Shown here: positions 41,204 through 50,242 of the stretch, piece by piece
Layout of the letters: each line of letters starts with the position of its first letter
Position numbering within the stretch: position 1 is the stretch's first letter
Assembly (NCBI GenBank): GCA_963805705.1
Contig: CAWDVH010000004.1
Coordinates: forward strand, 1,116,001 to 1,180,000
Reading direction: 5' to 3'
DNA: 64,000 nt
Origin: CAWDVH01 sp963805705
GTDB taxonomy: Bacteria; Actinomycetota; Actinomycetes; Streptosporangiales; Streptosporangiaceae
Position numbers and translations under genes: made by a program
The notes under the pieces: model-generated
Databases searched by the model: none
What the model saw: only the letters and a program-made list of their open reading frames with translations
Told to the model about the DNA's origin: nothing

Positions 41204-43098
41204 ACGGCCGCGTGACCGCCGGCCCCTCAGCTAACGCGGCGAGTGCGGGCGGCCCGGCCGCTGTGCCCGCGGCGCCCGCGGCGGCCAGGCGGCCGCTGCT
41301 GCGCCTGCTGTGGCTGGCCCGGCCGCTGCGCGGCCGGCTGCTGCTCTCGGTCCTGGCCGGTGCGGCCGCCACGGGCTGCGGCGTGGCCCTGCTGGGCACG
41401 TCGGGATTCCTGCTGGCCCGCGCCTCCGAGCATCCCAGCATCCTGGCCATTTCCGTGGCGGTGGTAGCCGTCCGCGCGCTCAGCATCGGCCGGGGGGTAT
41501 CGAGGTACCTCGAGCGGCTGACATCGCACGATGTGGCGTTCCGGATCCTCGGCGACATCCGGGTCACGATCTACCGGCGGCTGGAACGGCTGGCCCCGGC
41601 CGGGCTGGCCGCCTTCCGCTCCGGCGACGTCCTGGCCGCCCTGATCAGCGATGTGGATGCCACGCAGGACCTGTTTATCCGCGGGATCGGGCCGCCGGTC
41701 GCCGCCGCTCTCGTCGGCGCCGGCGCGGTGACGGTCTGCCTGCTCATCCTCGCACCGGCCGGCGGCGTGCTCGCCCTCGGGCTGCTGGCCGCCGGGGCGG
41801 GAGTGCCGCCGCTGGCCGTCGCGGTCTCTCGCCGTGCGGCCAGGGTCACCGCCGCGGCGCGGGGGGAGCTGGGCGCGACGATAACGGACGTGCTGTCCGG
41901 CGCGGCCGATCTGCACGCCTTCGGTGCGCAGGAGTCCGCCCTCACCGAGGTGGCCAGGGCCGACGGGCAGCTGACCGTGCTGGCCAGGCGATCTGCCGTC
42001 GCGGCCGGACTGGGCAGCGGGCTGACCACCGGGCTCACCGGGCTCACGCTGTGGGCGGTGCTCGTGCTCGGCGTGGCCGCCGTCGGGGACGGCACGCTGA
42101 CCAGGGTGCCGCTGGCGGTGCTGACCCTCACCGCGCTGGCCTCGTTCGAAGCTGTCACCGTGATGCCGGCCGCCGCCCTGCAGCTCGGCGCGGCGCGCGC
42201 CTCAGCCGGCCGCATCGGCGCGATCCTGGATGCGCCGGAGCCGGTGGCCGAGCCGCAGGCTCCCCTCCCGCTGCCGGCTGGGCCGGTACATGTGCAGCTC
42301 AGGGGCGTGCAGGTCCGGTATGAGCCGGACGGGCCGCTGGCGCTCGACGGGCTCGATCTTGACCTCCCGCCAGGCCGGAGAGTTGCTCTCATCGGCCCGA
42401 GCGGTGCGGGCAAGTCCACGGCCGCGGCCGTGCTGCTGCGCTTCCGCGACCCGGCCGGGGGCACCGTCACCCTCGACGGCGTCGACCTGGGCCGCTACGG
42501 CACCGATGAGGTCCGCACCGTGATCGGCGGCTGCCCGCAGGATCCGCACATCTTCGATACCACGATCCGCGGCAACCTCGCCCTGGCCCGGCCCGGCGCC
42601 ACCGACGGCGAGCTGGCCGCCGCGGCCGGCCGGGCCGCTCTGCTGCCCTGGATCCGGTCCCTGCCGCAGGGGTGGGACACCCGGGTCGGCGCGCACGGAG
42701 CGGCCATGTCCGGCGGCGAGCGCCAGCGGCTCGCCCTGGCCAGGGCCCTGCTCGCCGATCCAGCCGTACTGGTCCTGGACGAGCCGACCGCGCACCTGGA
42801 CCCCGAGGCGCGCGCGGCCCTGACCGCCGATCTGCTCGCTCTCACCGCGGGCCGGGCCACCTTGCTTATCACCCACGAGCTTGAGGGACTCGATCTCCTC
42901 GACGAGATCATCGTCCTGGACCACGGCCAGGTCGCGCAGCGCGGTACTCATCAGCAGCTCGCGCAGGCCGAGGGGCCCTACCGGCAGCTGCTGGAGAGGC
43001 AGTCGTTCTGGGCCCCGCGGGGGCCGGCGGCTGAACCGGCCGGGCTCAGGCGGGCAGCGGCTCAGGCGGGGCAGCGGCTCAGGCGGGCGCGCCGGGTC
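41200..43098 (+). CDS. cydC: Thiol reductant ABC exporter subunit CydC, no stop at the expected end
   Basis: GTG 41200 overlaps the cydD TGA. Membrane domain to about 330, then the ATPase: Walker A GPSGAGKST near 403, signature MSGGERQR near 505, Walker B VLVLDEPT near 525, and the usual end GTHQQLAQAEGPYRQLLERQ near 595. The domain ends at about 43010, but the frame has no stop until 44866-44868, running antisense through the whole antiporter gene. The segment 43030-43100 is a repetitive GGCTCAGGCGGGC stretch where a small indel could have removed the stop. I give the boundary at the end of the neighbouring gene; the true end is unknown. Confidence 0.85.
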
Positions 43099-44853
43099 TC
43101 AGGCGGGTGCCGGGCCGAGGGAGACGATGATGTCGCCGGCCTGAGGCAGCGGCGGGCTGGACTCGGTGACGGCGGCCAGGTGGCCATCGGCGCGCACGAG
43201 GAACAGGGCGTCCTGCCCGGCGGGCAGGTCGCCGCCGTGCTGCGCCATGATCTGGGCCCCCGCGTGATACCGGCGGCTCACCGCCGGCCGGGTCAGGCCG
43301 GGGCCGAAGAGGACCTCGGCGCCGGTGTAGGGAGCGACCACCCCGTGGCTGCCCTGCGGCGGCGCGAGCCGGTAGACGCGCCCCTCGACGGTGCCTTCCA
43401 GCAGTGCCGAGGCGAGAGCGTTGAAATCATCCTCGGCGGTGAGCAGGAGCACGGCGGTAATTCCCTCCAGCCGTGCTCCGCTGCCCGTGGCCGCCGCGAG
43501 CAGGCCGCCCGGCGCCAGCTCGAGCCCGGCGTCGCGAATTCGCTCCCGCTGCTGCTCCAGGCCGGCCCACATCAGCACGTCCAGGCCCGCGGACTGCAGC
43601 GCCCGCCCGAGGTCTACCACCCACGGATCGCCGCCGATCAGCAGCGGCCGGGTGCGGTCCGGGCGCCCGACGCCGAGGAATCTGGCCACCGGGGCGGCGG
43701 TCAGGCCGTACAGGATCACGGTCGCCACGATCACCATGAACGTGACCGGCAGGATCTTCGCCGCGCCGCCGATGCCGGCGGCGACCAGGCCGGCGGCGAA
43801 CGTCGAGGCGGTGGCGGCGGCGACGATGCCCCGCGGGGCCATCCAGCCGACGAAGGCGCGCTCCCCCCTGGTCAGGTCCGTCCGCAGGGTGGATGCGAGG
43901 GCCACGACCGGCCGGGCGACCAGGACGAGGATCGCGACCAGGCCGAGCGTGGGCAGCACCAGGTGCCGAAGCGACTGCGGGGTGACGGTGGCCGAGATGG
44001 AGATGAACAGCACGCCGATAGTCAGCTGCACCAGGGCCTCGAAGAACGGCCGGCGGGCCGGGAGGTCAGCGCCGCCCTGATTGGCCAGCGCCAGCCCCAT
44101 GATGATCGCCGCGATGAGCCCGGTGTCGGCGCGGATGACGTCGCACAGGGCCGCCACGGCAATCACCGCGGCCAGCTGGGCCGTCGTGCCGAGTACCTCG
44201 CCGAGCCCCAGCTTGCGCAGCAGCAGCCACAGCAGCCCGGCGCCCAGGGCGCCGCCGGCCACGCCGACCGCGACGCTGGCCGCGAACTGCGCGACCTGGC
44301 TGGCCGGGCCCTTGTGGGTGCTCGCGATGACGGCGTGGAACACCAGCGCGCCGAGGATGCCGCCAATCGGGTCGATCAGCGATCCTTCCCACACCAGGAC
44401 CTGCTGCAGCCGTTCCGTCGGCCGGACGAAGCTGAGCAGCGGGCCGACCACCGTCGGCCCGGAGACGACGAGGATGACCCCGATCATCACCGCTGCGCCC
44501 CGCGACATGCCGAGCAGCAGCGCCGCCGACGGCGCGGCCAGCGCCCAGGTGATCACCACGCCGACGCTGATCAGGGTGATCACGACCCGCCGGACGTGGC
44601 CCCGGAGCTTGCGCAGGTCGAGGCCGAGGCCGGCGTCGTAGAGGATGACCGCGACGGACAGCGATACCAGGGGCTCGAAGGCCGGCCCGAGCAGCCGCTC
44701 AGGATTGATATCGGAGGTCAGCGCGCCCGCGACGAAGCCAACCGGAAGCAACACGATGATCGCGGGAATGCGCAGACGGCTGGCCAGTATCTGCGAGCCG
44801 ACGGCGAGGGCGAGAGTCAGTCCGACGCCTATCAGAATCTGGTTGGTCGTCAC
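43099..44853 (-). CDS. Cation/proton antiporter, CPA1 (NhaP) type with cytosolic tail
   Basis: 584 residues. About 12 membrane helices to residue ~390, including AVILYDAGLGLDL, VSGPTVVGPLLSF and GSLIDPIGGILGALVFH (the Asp-rich ion-site helices) and GWMAPRGIVAAATAS. From ~395 a soluble TrkA-N-like domain (LLIGGDPWVVDLGRALQSAGLDVLM, GITAVLLLTAEDDFNALAS) follows. It exchanges Na+ or K+ for H+ under nucleotide control. Two copies of the local 17-base dyad lie upstream. Confidence 0.92.
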   Translation of the reverse strand: MTTNQILIGVGLTLALAVGSQILASRLRIPAIIVLLPVGFVAGALTSDINPERLLGPAFEPLVSLSVAVILYDAGLGLDLRKLRGHVRRVVITLISVGVVITWALAAPSAALLLGMSRGAAVMIGVILVVSGPTVVGPLLSFVRPTERLQQVLVWEGSLIDPIGGILGALVFHAVIASTHKGPASQVAQFAASVAVGVAGGALGAGLLWLLLRKLGLGEVLGTTAQLAAVIAVAALCDVIRADTGLIAAIIMGLALANQGGADLPARRPFFEALVQLTIGVLFISISATVTPQSLRHLVLPTLGLVAILVLVARPVVALASTLRTDLTRGERAFVGWMAPRGIVAAATASTFAAGLVAAGIGGAAKILPVTFMVIVATVILYGLTAAPVARFLGVGRPDRTRPLLIGGDPWVVDLGRALQSAGLDVLMWAGLEQQRERIRDAGLELAPGGLLAAATGSGARLEGITAVLLLTAEDDFNALASALLEGTVEGRVYRLAPPQGSHGVVAPYTGAEVLFGPGLTRPAVSRRYHAGAQIMAQHGGDLPAGQDALFLVRADGHLAAVTESSPPLPQAGDIIVSLGPAPA

Positions 44854-44960
44854 GTCAGTCCCTTGTAATGCTGCGTTCTTAAATAGTTTGCTAGCCGTTC
44901 AATTTACTATTTCTGGTCACGGCCTGGGGCCAGGCAATCATCCAGCCCCGGCCAATGTCC

Positions 44961-44977
44961 TCATTCTGCTGAGGTGA
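44961..44977. promoter_or_regulatory. Degenerate dyad TCATT-N7-GGTGA upstream of the antiporter
   Basis: Spacing and right half match the local dyad; the left half matches at three of five bases. It lies 108-124 bases before the antiporter ATG, 37 bases from the better copy at 44998. Weak alone. Confidence 0.3.
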
Positions 44978-44997
44978 TGGCGGCTGAGCCGTAACTA

Positions 44998-45014
44998 TCA
45001 CCCTGATCAGATGA
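44998..45014. promoter_or_regulatory. TCACC-N7-GATGA dyad upstream of the antiporter
   Basis: One base away from the exact TCACC-N7-GGTGA dyad, 145 bases before the antiporter start, in the 293-base gap after the GH15 gene. Together with the weaker copy at 44961 it suggests two binding sites in this promoter. Confidence 0.45.
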
Positions 45015-45071
45015 AGTGCTTATCACGGCCGCGCGCTATAAAGCTACTCGGCTGATGCCCGCAAAAGGGAA

Positions 45072-45108
45072 AGCGGCCGGGTCGCGCTGTCAGCGCCGCC
45101 CGGCCGCT
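45072..45108 (-). terminator. Intrinsic terminator of the GMC-GH15 operon
   Basis: Arms AGCGGCCGGG (45072-45081) and CCCGGCCGCT (45099-45108) enclose an inner stem GCGCTG/CAGCGC. On the minus strand the hairpin comes 39 bases after the GH15 stop and is followed by TTTCCCTTTT, a proper U-rich tract, unusual for this GC-rich DNA. Confidence 0.8.
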
Positions 45109-45146
45109 CACGGCCATCCGCATTTCCTGGCTATCCTGCTCCGGCT

Positions 45147-47054
45147 TTAGCCGAAGGTCGAGGTCTCCGGCTCGGCGTCGATGAGTGTCGATACCGCCTC
45201 GATCAGGGCCAGGTGGGTGAACGCCTGCGGGAAGTTCCCCAGATGCTGGCCGGTGGCCGTGTCGATTTCCTCCGCGTAGAGCTGCAGCGGCCCGGCAAAC
45301 GACAGCAGCTTCTGGCACAGGGCGTGCGCGCGCTCGGTCTCGCCGATCATGGCCAGCGTGGTCACCAGCCAGAACGAGCAGATCGTGAACGTGCCCTCCT
45401 CGCCCTCGAAGCCGGTGTCCGTTCCCTCCACCCGATAGCGCAGGACCAGGTCATCCTTCGTCAGCTCGTCGGCGATGGCCAGCACGGTCGCCCTGACTCG
45501 CTCGTCGTCGGGCGGCAGGAATCCCATGATGGGCAGCAGCAGCAGGGAGGCGTCGAGATCATCGGTCTCGTAGTGCTGCCGGAAGACCCCGCGATCGGAA
45601 ACGCCCTTGTCCAGTATCTCGGCCATCATCTCGTCGGCGCCTGCCCGCCACCGCTCGGCGCGGTCGTCGCCCCGCTCCCTGGCCAGGTCCGCGCCGCGCG
45701 ATGCCGCCACCCAGCACATCACCTTGGATGCCGTGAAGTGCTTCGGATCGCCGCGCACTTCCCAGATGCCCTGGTCAGGCTCATGCCAGTGCGTGAGCGC
45801 GGCCTCCACGAATCCCGCGAGCCCTTCCCAGACCGGCGTCACGATCTGGGCTGCGGCCCGGTGGAACTGGACGTCCAGGGCGTCGAGGATCATCCCCCAC
45901 ACGTCGTGCTGTTTCTGATTCCAGGCCCCGTTGCCGATCCGGACCGGGCGCGCCCCCCGCCACCCGGACAGGTGGTCGAGGGTCTTCTCGGTCAGGTCCC
46001 GCTCGCCGCCGATGCCGTACATGATCTGGAGCTCGAAGCGCCCGTTGAGGTCGCCTCCGCTGACCGCGTCGACCACGAAGCCGAAGTACTCGATCGCCTC
46101 CCAGTCGAAGCCCAGGCGATACAGCGAGCGGAGCATGAACGCTGAGTCCCTGATCCAGGTGTACCGGTAGTCCCAGTTGCGCGCCCCGCCGGGTGTCTCC
46201 GGCAGTGACGTCGTCGACGCGGCCATGATGGCACCCGTCGGGGCGTAGCTGAGGCCCTTCAGGGTGAGGGCGCTGCGGTCAATGTAGGGTTTCCACGGAT
46301 GGTCGCGGATCTTGGCCGAGCTCAGCCAGTTGCGCCAGAAATCGACGGTGACGGTCATGGCGCTGAAGGCCGCGTCCAGGCTGTCGGGGATGTTGGCGCC
46401 GCCCCAGGAAAGCGCCACGAAGGCCGATTCGCCCTGACTGAGCGTCGTGCGGCCATAACTGCGGGCGCCGAAGACGCCGAGCCGGATGTTGCCCGCCAGG
46501 TTCAGCTGGAGGTCCCCCTCCTTAGGGGCAAGCGTCATGGAGTCGTAGCCGTCGCCCTGGTAGCTCCAGGTGCCGCCGGCCGTCCCGTAGTTAAACAGCG
46601 GGGCGCAGTTCACGATGGCCTCGACCCGGCCGCTGATGCAGGTAGCGATCCGGACCAGGGCCCCGACGGCACCGAAATCGGAGGGGGCCCGATGGTAGTC
46701 CGCCCGCCGTCCCTGGCTCTGGGTCGGGCCGATGACCAGGAAGTCATGAACGGTCATCCAGCCGGTCGGGGTCTGCCAGGTCGTCTCCATCACCATCGTT
46801 CCCGGCACGTACCTGCGATGCTGCGGCACCTGGGCGTTGGACGGGCCGAACCTGAACGAGCCGGCGGCCCGGTCCAGCAGCGCCCCGAACACGCTCGGCG
46901 AGTCGGGCCGCGGCAGGCATAGCCACTCGACCGCCCCGTTCGGCGCGATCAGGCAGCTCTGCTCGCAATTGGACAGGAACGCGTAGTCGGCGATGGGCGG
47001 GAAGGCGGTGGTCGGTGCCTGACCTTTCGCGGTCGGGGTAGGAACGTCGGGCAC
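45147..47054 (-). CDS. Glycoside hydrolase family 15 protein (glucoamylase/trehalase)
   Basis: 635 residues from GTG 47054, which follows a G-rich AGGGGGG site; the frame stays open upstream but non-homologous. PPIADYAFLSNCEQSCLIAPNGAVEWLCLPRPDSPSVFG is the N-terminal signature of actinobacterial GH15. The (alpha/alpha)6 barrel shows NWDYRYTWIRDSAFML near 366-381 and the catalytic-base region EEIDTATGQHLGNFPQAF near 596-613. Known relatives hydrolyse trehalose or alpha-1,4 glucans. No signal peptide, so cytoplasmic. It is the second gene of an operon with the GMC oxidoreductase (35-base gap). Confidence 0.92.
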   Translation of the reverse strand: MPDVPTPTAKGQAPTTAFPPIADYAFLSNCEQSCLIAPNGAVEWLCLPRPDSPSVFGALLDRAAGSFRFGPSNAQVPQHRRYVPGTMVMETTWQTPTGWMTVHDFLVIGPTQSQGRRADYHRAPSDFGAVGALVRIATCISGRVEAIVNCAPLFNYGTAGGTWSYQGDGYDSMTLAPKEGDLQLNLAGNIRLGVFGARSYGRTTLSQGESAFVALSWGGANIPDSLDAAFSAMTVTVDFWRNWLSSAKIRDHPWKPYIDRSALTLKGLSYAPTGAIMAASTTSLPETPGGARNWDYRYTWIRDSAFMLRSLYRLGFDWEAIEYFGFVVDAVSGGDLNGRFELQIMYGIGGERDLTEKTLDHLSGWRGARPVRIGNGAWNQKQHDVWGMILDALDVQFHRAAAQIVTPVWEGLAGFVEAALTHWHEPDQGIWEVRGDPKHFTASKVMCWVAASRGADLARERGDDRAERWRAGADEMMAEILDKGVSDRGVFRQHYETDDLDASLLLLPIMGFLPPDDERVRATVLAIADELTKDDLVLRYRVEGTDTGFEGEEGTFTICSFWLVTTLAMIGETERAHALCQKLLSFAGPLQLYAEEIDTATGQHLGNFPQAFTHLALIEAVSTLIDAEPETSTFG

Positions 47055-47089
47055 GTGGCCCCCCTTTTCGTAGTTGAGACCGGGCCTGC

Positions 47090-48655
47090 TCAGGCCATCC
47101 GGGCCTGGAGGTGCTCGCCGACGCGGATGGCGTTGGCCATGGCGGTCAGCGCCGGGTTCACCGCGCCGATGCTGGGGAAGAAGCTGGTGTCGACGACATA
47201 CAGGTTGTCGACCTCGTGGGCCTTGCAGTTGACGTCGAGGACCGAGGTCGCGGGATCGGTGCCGAACCGGCACGTGCCCGCCTGGTGGGCTACGCCCGCC
47301 ACGGGGACGTCCATGCTCATGTAGAAGTTCTTGTCCAGGATGTGGTGGGCGGCCATCCCGACGTGGTTGAGGATCTTCCTGAGCTCGTGGTAGAGGCCGT
47401 TGGCCTCCTCGTCGTTGGTCGCGGTGTAGGCCAGGTGAATGTGGCCGTCCTGGTCGACGGTGACACGGTTGCCGGGCTTGGGCACATCCTCGGTGGTCAG
47501 CCAGAAGTCCACGGCGTGGTGGGCTACCTCGTCCAGGCTCATGCGCGGGGCGAGCTTGGTGAGCTTGGGCTCCTCGCCCTTCATCGCCATCGCGTTGGAC
47601 TTGCCGAGCAGCTGGATATTGCCGAGCGGCCAGTCCCGGCCGTTGCCGGGCAGATAGAAGTCGTTGAGGGCCAGCGTCTTCTGGAACACCGTGTCGTTGC
47701 GCTCCTTATCGAGCGCCACCACGGCCTTGCTGTTGTGGTACATGTAGTTGCGGCCCACCTGGTCGGAGCCGTTGGCCAGGCCGGCCGGATGGTGCTCAGA
47801 GGCGGACTGGAGCAGGATCTTGGCGCTATTAGACGCGCCGGCCGCGACCACCACGATGTCGGCCTCGTAGACCTCGTCCGCGCCGTCGCGCGTTACCGCC
47901 ACGCTCGTGACGGTCCGGCCGGACGGGTCTGTCTGCAGCCGCTTGACCTCTGCGTTGACCAGCAGGGTCACGTTCGGCTGGTCCAGCGCCGGGCGCACCG
48001 CGATGACCTCGGCGTCGGACTTGGCGTGCACGAGGCACGGGTAGCCATCGCACCACGCGCAGCGGATGCACTTGCTGGCGGGCCGGTCGGCCTCATCCAG
48101 CAGGATGCCGCACGGCGCGTGGAACGGATGGTAGCCGCCCGCTTCCAGGGTCTCGGAGATCTGCTGGATCCGCGGCTCGTGCGAGACGGCCGGCCACGGG
48201 TACTGCTTGGACCAGTGGCCCTCGCTGGGATCCTCGCCGTGGTCACCGTGCACCTGGTACAGCCACTCGGCCTTGGTGTACCACGGCTCGAAGTCGTCGT
48301 AGCTCAGCGGCCAGGCCGGCGACAGGCCGTCGGCGTGCTGGAGCTCGCCGAAGTCCTCGGGGCGCAGTCGGTACAGAGCGGCGCCGTACAGCTTGGTGGC
48401 ACCGCCGACGAAATAGTGCACCTGCGGCTGGAACGGCTGGCCGGCCGCGTCGAACCACGTCTCCGGCGAGATGTAGCGGCCGTCCACGAATACCGGGCCG
48501 GGACTCCAGTTCTCCATCTCGCGCTGCAGGAAGTTGCCGCGCTCAAGCAGCAGGATCCGCTGGCCGGACGGGGCCAGGGTGTGCGCGAGCGTGCCCCCGC
48601 CGGCGCCGCTGCCGATGATGATGACGTCATAGTGGTCAGTCACAGTCCCAACCAT
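47090..48655 (-). CDS. GMC family FAD-dependent oxidoreductase with a cysteine cluster
   Basis: 521 residues. FAD motif IIGSGAGGGTLAHTL near 13-27; GGATKLYGAALYRL; C-terminal MDVPVAGVAHQAGTCRFG, with the active-site His in VDTSFFPSIGAVNPALT further on. A cysteine group Cys182, Cys196, Cys199, Cys202, Cys207 (CIRCAWCDGYPC) is found in this subgroup and looks able to hold a metal or Fe-S centre. Probably oxidises a sugar or polyol. It is divergent from cydA across a promoter carrying the local dyad, and in an operon with GH15. Confidence 0.9.
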   Translation of the reverse strand: MVGTVTDHYDVIIIGSGAGGGTLAHTLAPSGQRILLLERGNFLQREMENWSPGPVFVDGRYISPETWFDAAGQPFQPQVHYFVGGATKLYGAALYRLRPEDFGELQHADGLSPAWPLSYDDFEPWYTKAEWLYQVHGDHGEDPSEGHWSKQYPWPAVSHEPRIQQISETLEAGGYHPFHAPCGILLDEADRPASKCIRCAWCDGYPCLVHAKSDAEVIAVRPALDQPNVTLLVNAEVKRLQTDPSGRTVTSVAVTRDGADEVYEADIVVVAAGASNSAKILLQSASEHHPAGLANGSDQVGRNYMYHNSKAVVALDKERNDTVFQKTLALNDFYLPGNGRDWPLGNIQLLGKSNAMAMKGEEPKLTKLAPRMSLDEVAHHAVDFWLTTEDVPKPGNRVTVDQDGHIHLAYTATNDEEANGLYHELRKILNHVGMAAHHILDKNFYMSMDVPVAGVAHQAGTCRFGTDPATSVLDVNCKAHEVDNLYVVDTSFFPSIGAVNPALTAMANAIRVGEHLQARMA

Positions 48656-48669
48656 TCGCCGCGGACTGG

Positions 48670-48707
48670 GCGCGCCGCATCACCTCTACAGGGTGACTTA
48701 GGCGCGC
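48670..48707. promoter_or_regulatory. Extended dyad around TCACC-N7-GGTGA in the GMC/cydA divergent promoter
   Basis: Exact inner dyad TCACC (48680) N7 GGTGA (ends 48696), framed almost coaxially by GCGCGCC (48670-48676) and GGCGCGC (48701-48707). It is 25-41 bases before the GMC start and ~150 before cydA. A half-site TCACC with a poorer partner lies at 48729-48745, closer to cydA. Confidence 0.6.
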
Positions 48708-48846
48708 AGCCCGATCCTCCCCGGCCAATCACCCTGGAAGGAGGATGCCGCGACGCTCCCGCGCGGCGACAGTGGCCAGCACGGACCGACGGCCGGCGGG
48801 AACGACGCCCGGCGCGAACGACGCCCGGAGAAGGACGCAGAGGTAG

Positions 48847-50235
48847 ATGGCTAACGTTGATCTGGCGCGGTGGCAGTTCGCGTTTGTGACCATTAATCAT
48901 TTCTTTTTCGTCCCGGTCACGATCGGGCTGGCGTTCCTGACCGCGGTGCTGCAGACGTCATGGCACCGCAGCGGGCGCGAGGAGTACCTGCGGCTGACGC
49001 GGTTCTTCGGGACGCTGCTGGTCATTAACGTGGCGATCGGGGTGGTCACCGGCCTGGTCCAGGAGTTCCAGTTCGGGATGAACTGGTCGGCGTACTCGCG
49101 GCTGGTGGGCAATATCTTCGGCGCGCCGCTGGCCATGGAGGGCCTGGCCGCGTTCTTCCTGGAGTCAACGTTCCTCGGGCTGTGGCTGTTCGGCTGGGAC
49201 AAGCTGAGCCGGCGAGTGCACCTGCTGACGATCTGGGCGGTGGCGGCGGGCAGCGTGCTGTCGGCGGCATTCATCATGGCGGCCAACTCGTGGATGCAGC
49301 ATCCGGTGGGGTACGTACTGAATTCAGCGGGCCAGCCGCAGCTGAACGACATCTGGGCGCTGCTGACCAATCCCGTGTTCATCTGGGGCTACTCGAAGGT
49401 CCTGTTCGCGTCCCTGGTCACGGGGTCGGCGGTGATGCTGGCGGTGTCGGCGTGGCAACTGCGCCACGGCGGGGATGCCGGGGTGTTCACCCGCTCGGCG
49501 CGGCTGGCGCTGGTGGTGCTGGTCCCGGCGATGCTGTTCACCCTGCTCATCGGGGATGAGCTGGGGGTGATCGAGGCCACCTACCAGCCGATGAAGATCG
49601 CGGCGGCCGAGGCGCAGTGGACGACCTGCCAGCCGTGCTCGTTCTCGCTGATCCAGATCGGCGGCGGCAAGGACGACCAGACCCCGACCCAGATCCTGGC
49701 CATCCCGCACCTGCTGTCCCTGCTGGCGACTAATCACTGGGACGGCAAGGTGATCGGGCTGGATCCGCTGCAGTCGCAGTACCAGAGCAAGTACGGCCCC
49801 GGCGACTACGTACCGAATGTGTTCATCCAGTACTGGTCGATGCGGGTGATGGCCTACACCGGCGTGGTGTCACTGCTGGTCGCGCTGTGGGGGCTGTGGC
49901 TGATCCGGCGCAAGACGCTGGCGACCTCCCGGCTGTTCCTGCGGGTGGCGATCTGGGCGGCGGTGCTGCCGTTCCTGATGAATACCGCGGGCTGGCTGCT
50001 GACCGAGTCCGGCCGGCAGCCGTGGATCGTGCAGGGCATCATGCTGACCAAGAACGGGGTATCGCCGTCGGTGGGCGTGACGTCGATCGTGATCAGCCTG
50101 ACCGTGTTCGTGCTGCTGTACGGGACGCTGGCGACCGTCGACCTGCTGCTGATGCTGCGGTACTCCCGCGAGCCTCTCCCGCCCCCCCGAGCCGACGCGG
50201 ACGCGGCCGCGCCCGTGCCGGCCGTCCAGTACTGA
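48847..50235 (+). CDS. cydA: Cytochrome bd ubiquinol oxidase subunit I
   Basis: 462 residues, nine membrane helices. The conserved haem-ligand His18 (FVTINHFFF), NSWMQHPVG, GRQPW near 395 and a short quinol loop typical of the actinobacterial/Bacillus type are visible. With CydB it reduces oxygen to water at low O2 or under stress. Six bases separate its stop from the cydB ATG. The promoter region carries the shared dyad and faces the GMC-GH15 operon. Confidence 0.96.
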   Translation: MANVDLARWQFAFVTINHFFFVPVTIGLAFLTAVLQTSWHRSGREEYLRLTRFFGTLLVINVAIGVVTGLVQEFQFGMNWSAYSRLVGNIFGAPLAMEGLAAFFLESTFLGLWLFGWDKLSRRVHLLTIWAVAAGSVLSAAFIMAANSWMQHPVGYVLNSAGQPQLNDIWALLTNPVFIWGYSKVLFASLVTGSAVMLAVSAWQLRHGGDAGVFTRSARLALVVLVPAMLFTLLIGDELGVIEATYQPMKIAAAEAQWTTCQPCSFSLIQIGGGKDDQTPTQILAIPHLLSLLATNHWDGKVIGLDPLQSQYQSKYGPGDYVPNVFIQYWSMRVMAYTGVVSLLVALWGLWLIRRKTLATSRLFLRVAIWAAVLPFLMNTAGWLLTESGRQPWIVQGIMLTKNGVSPSVGVTSIVISLTVFVLLYGTLATVDLLLMLRYSREPLPPPRADADAAAPVPAVQY

Positions 50236-50242
50236 GGTCCCG

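Noticed and set aside
43030..43100. Repeat-like GGCTCAGGCGGGC stretch considered as a CRISPR or attachment site
   Set aside because: Units are short, imperfect and adjacent without spacers; better seen as slippage near the end of cydC.
44869..45146. Small RNA gene between the antiporter and GH15 genes
   Set aside because: The gap is explained by a terminator and two dyad sites; I see no additional promoter-terminator pair.
48661..48710. DosR/DevR box in the cydA promoter
   Set aside because: GGGTGACTTAGG matches only part of the GGGACT-N-AGTCCC consensus; the TCACC-N7-GGTGA symmetry is the better description.
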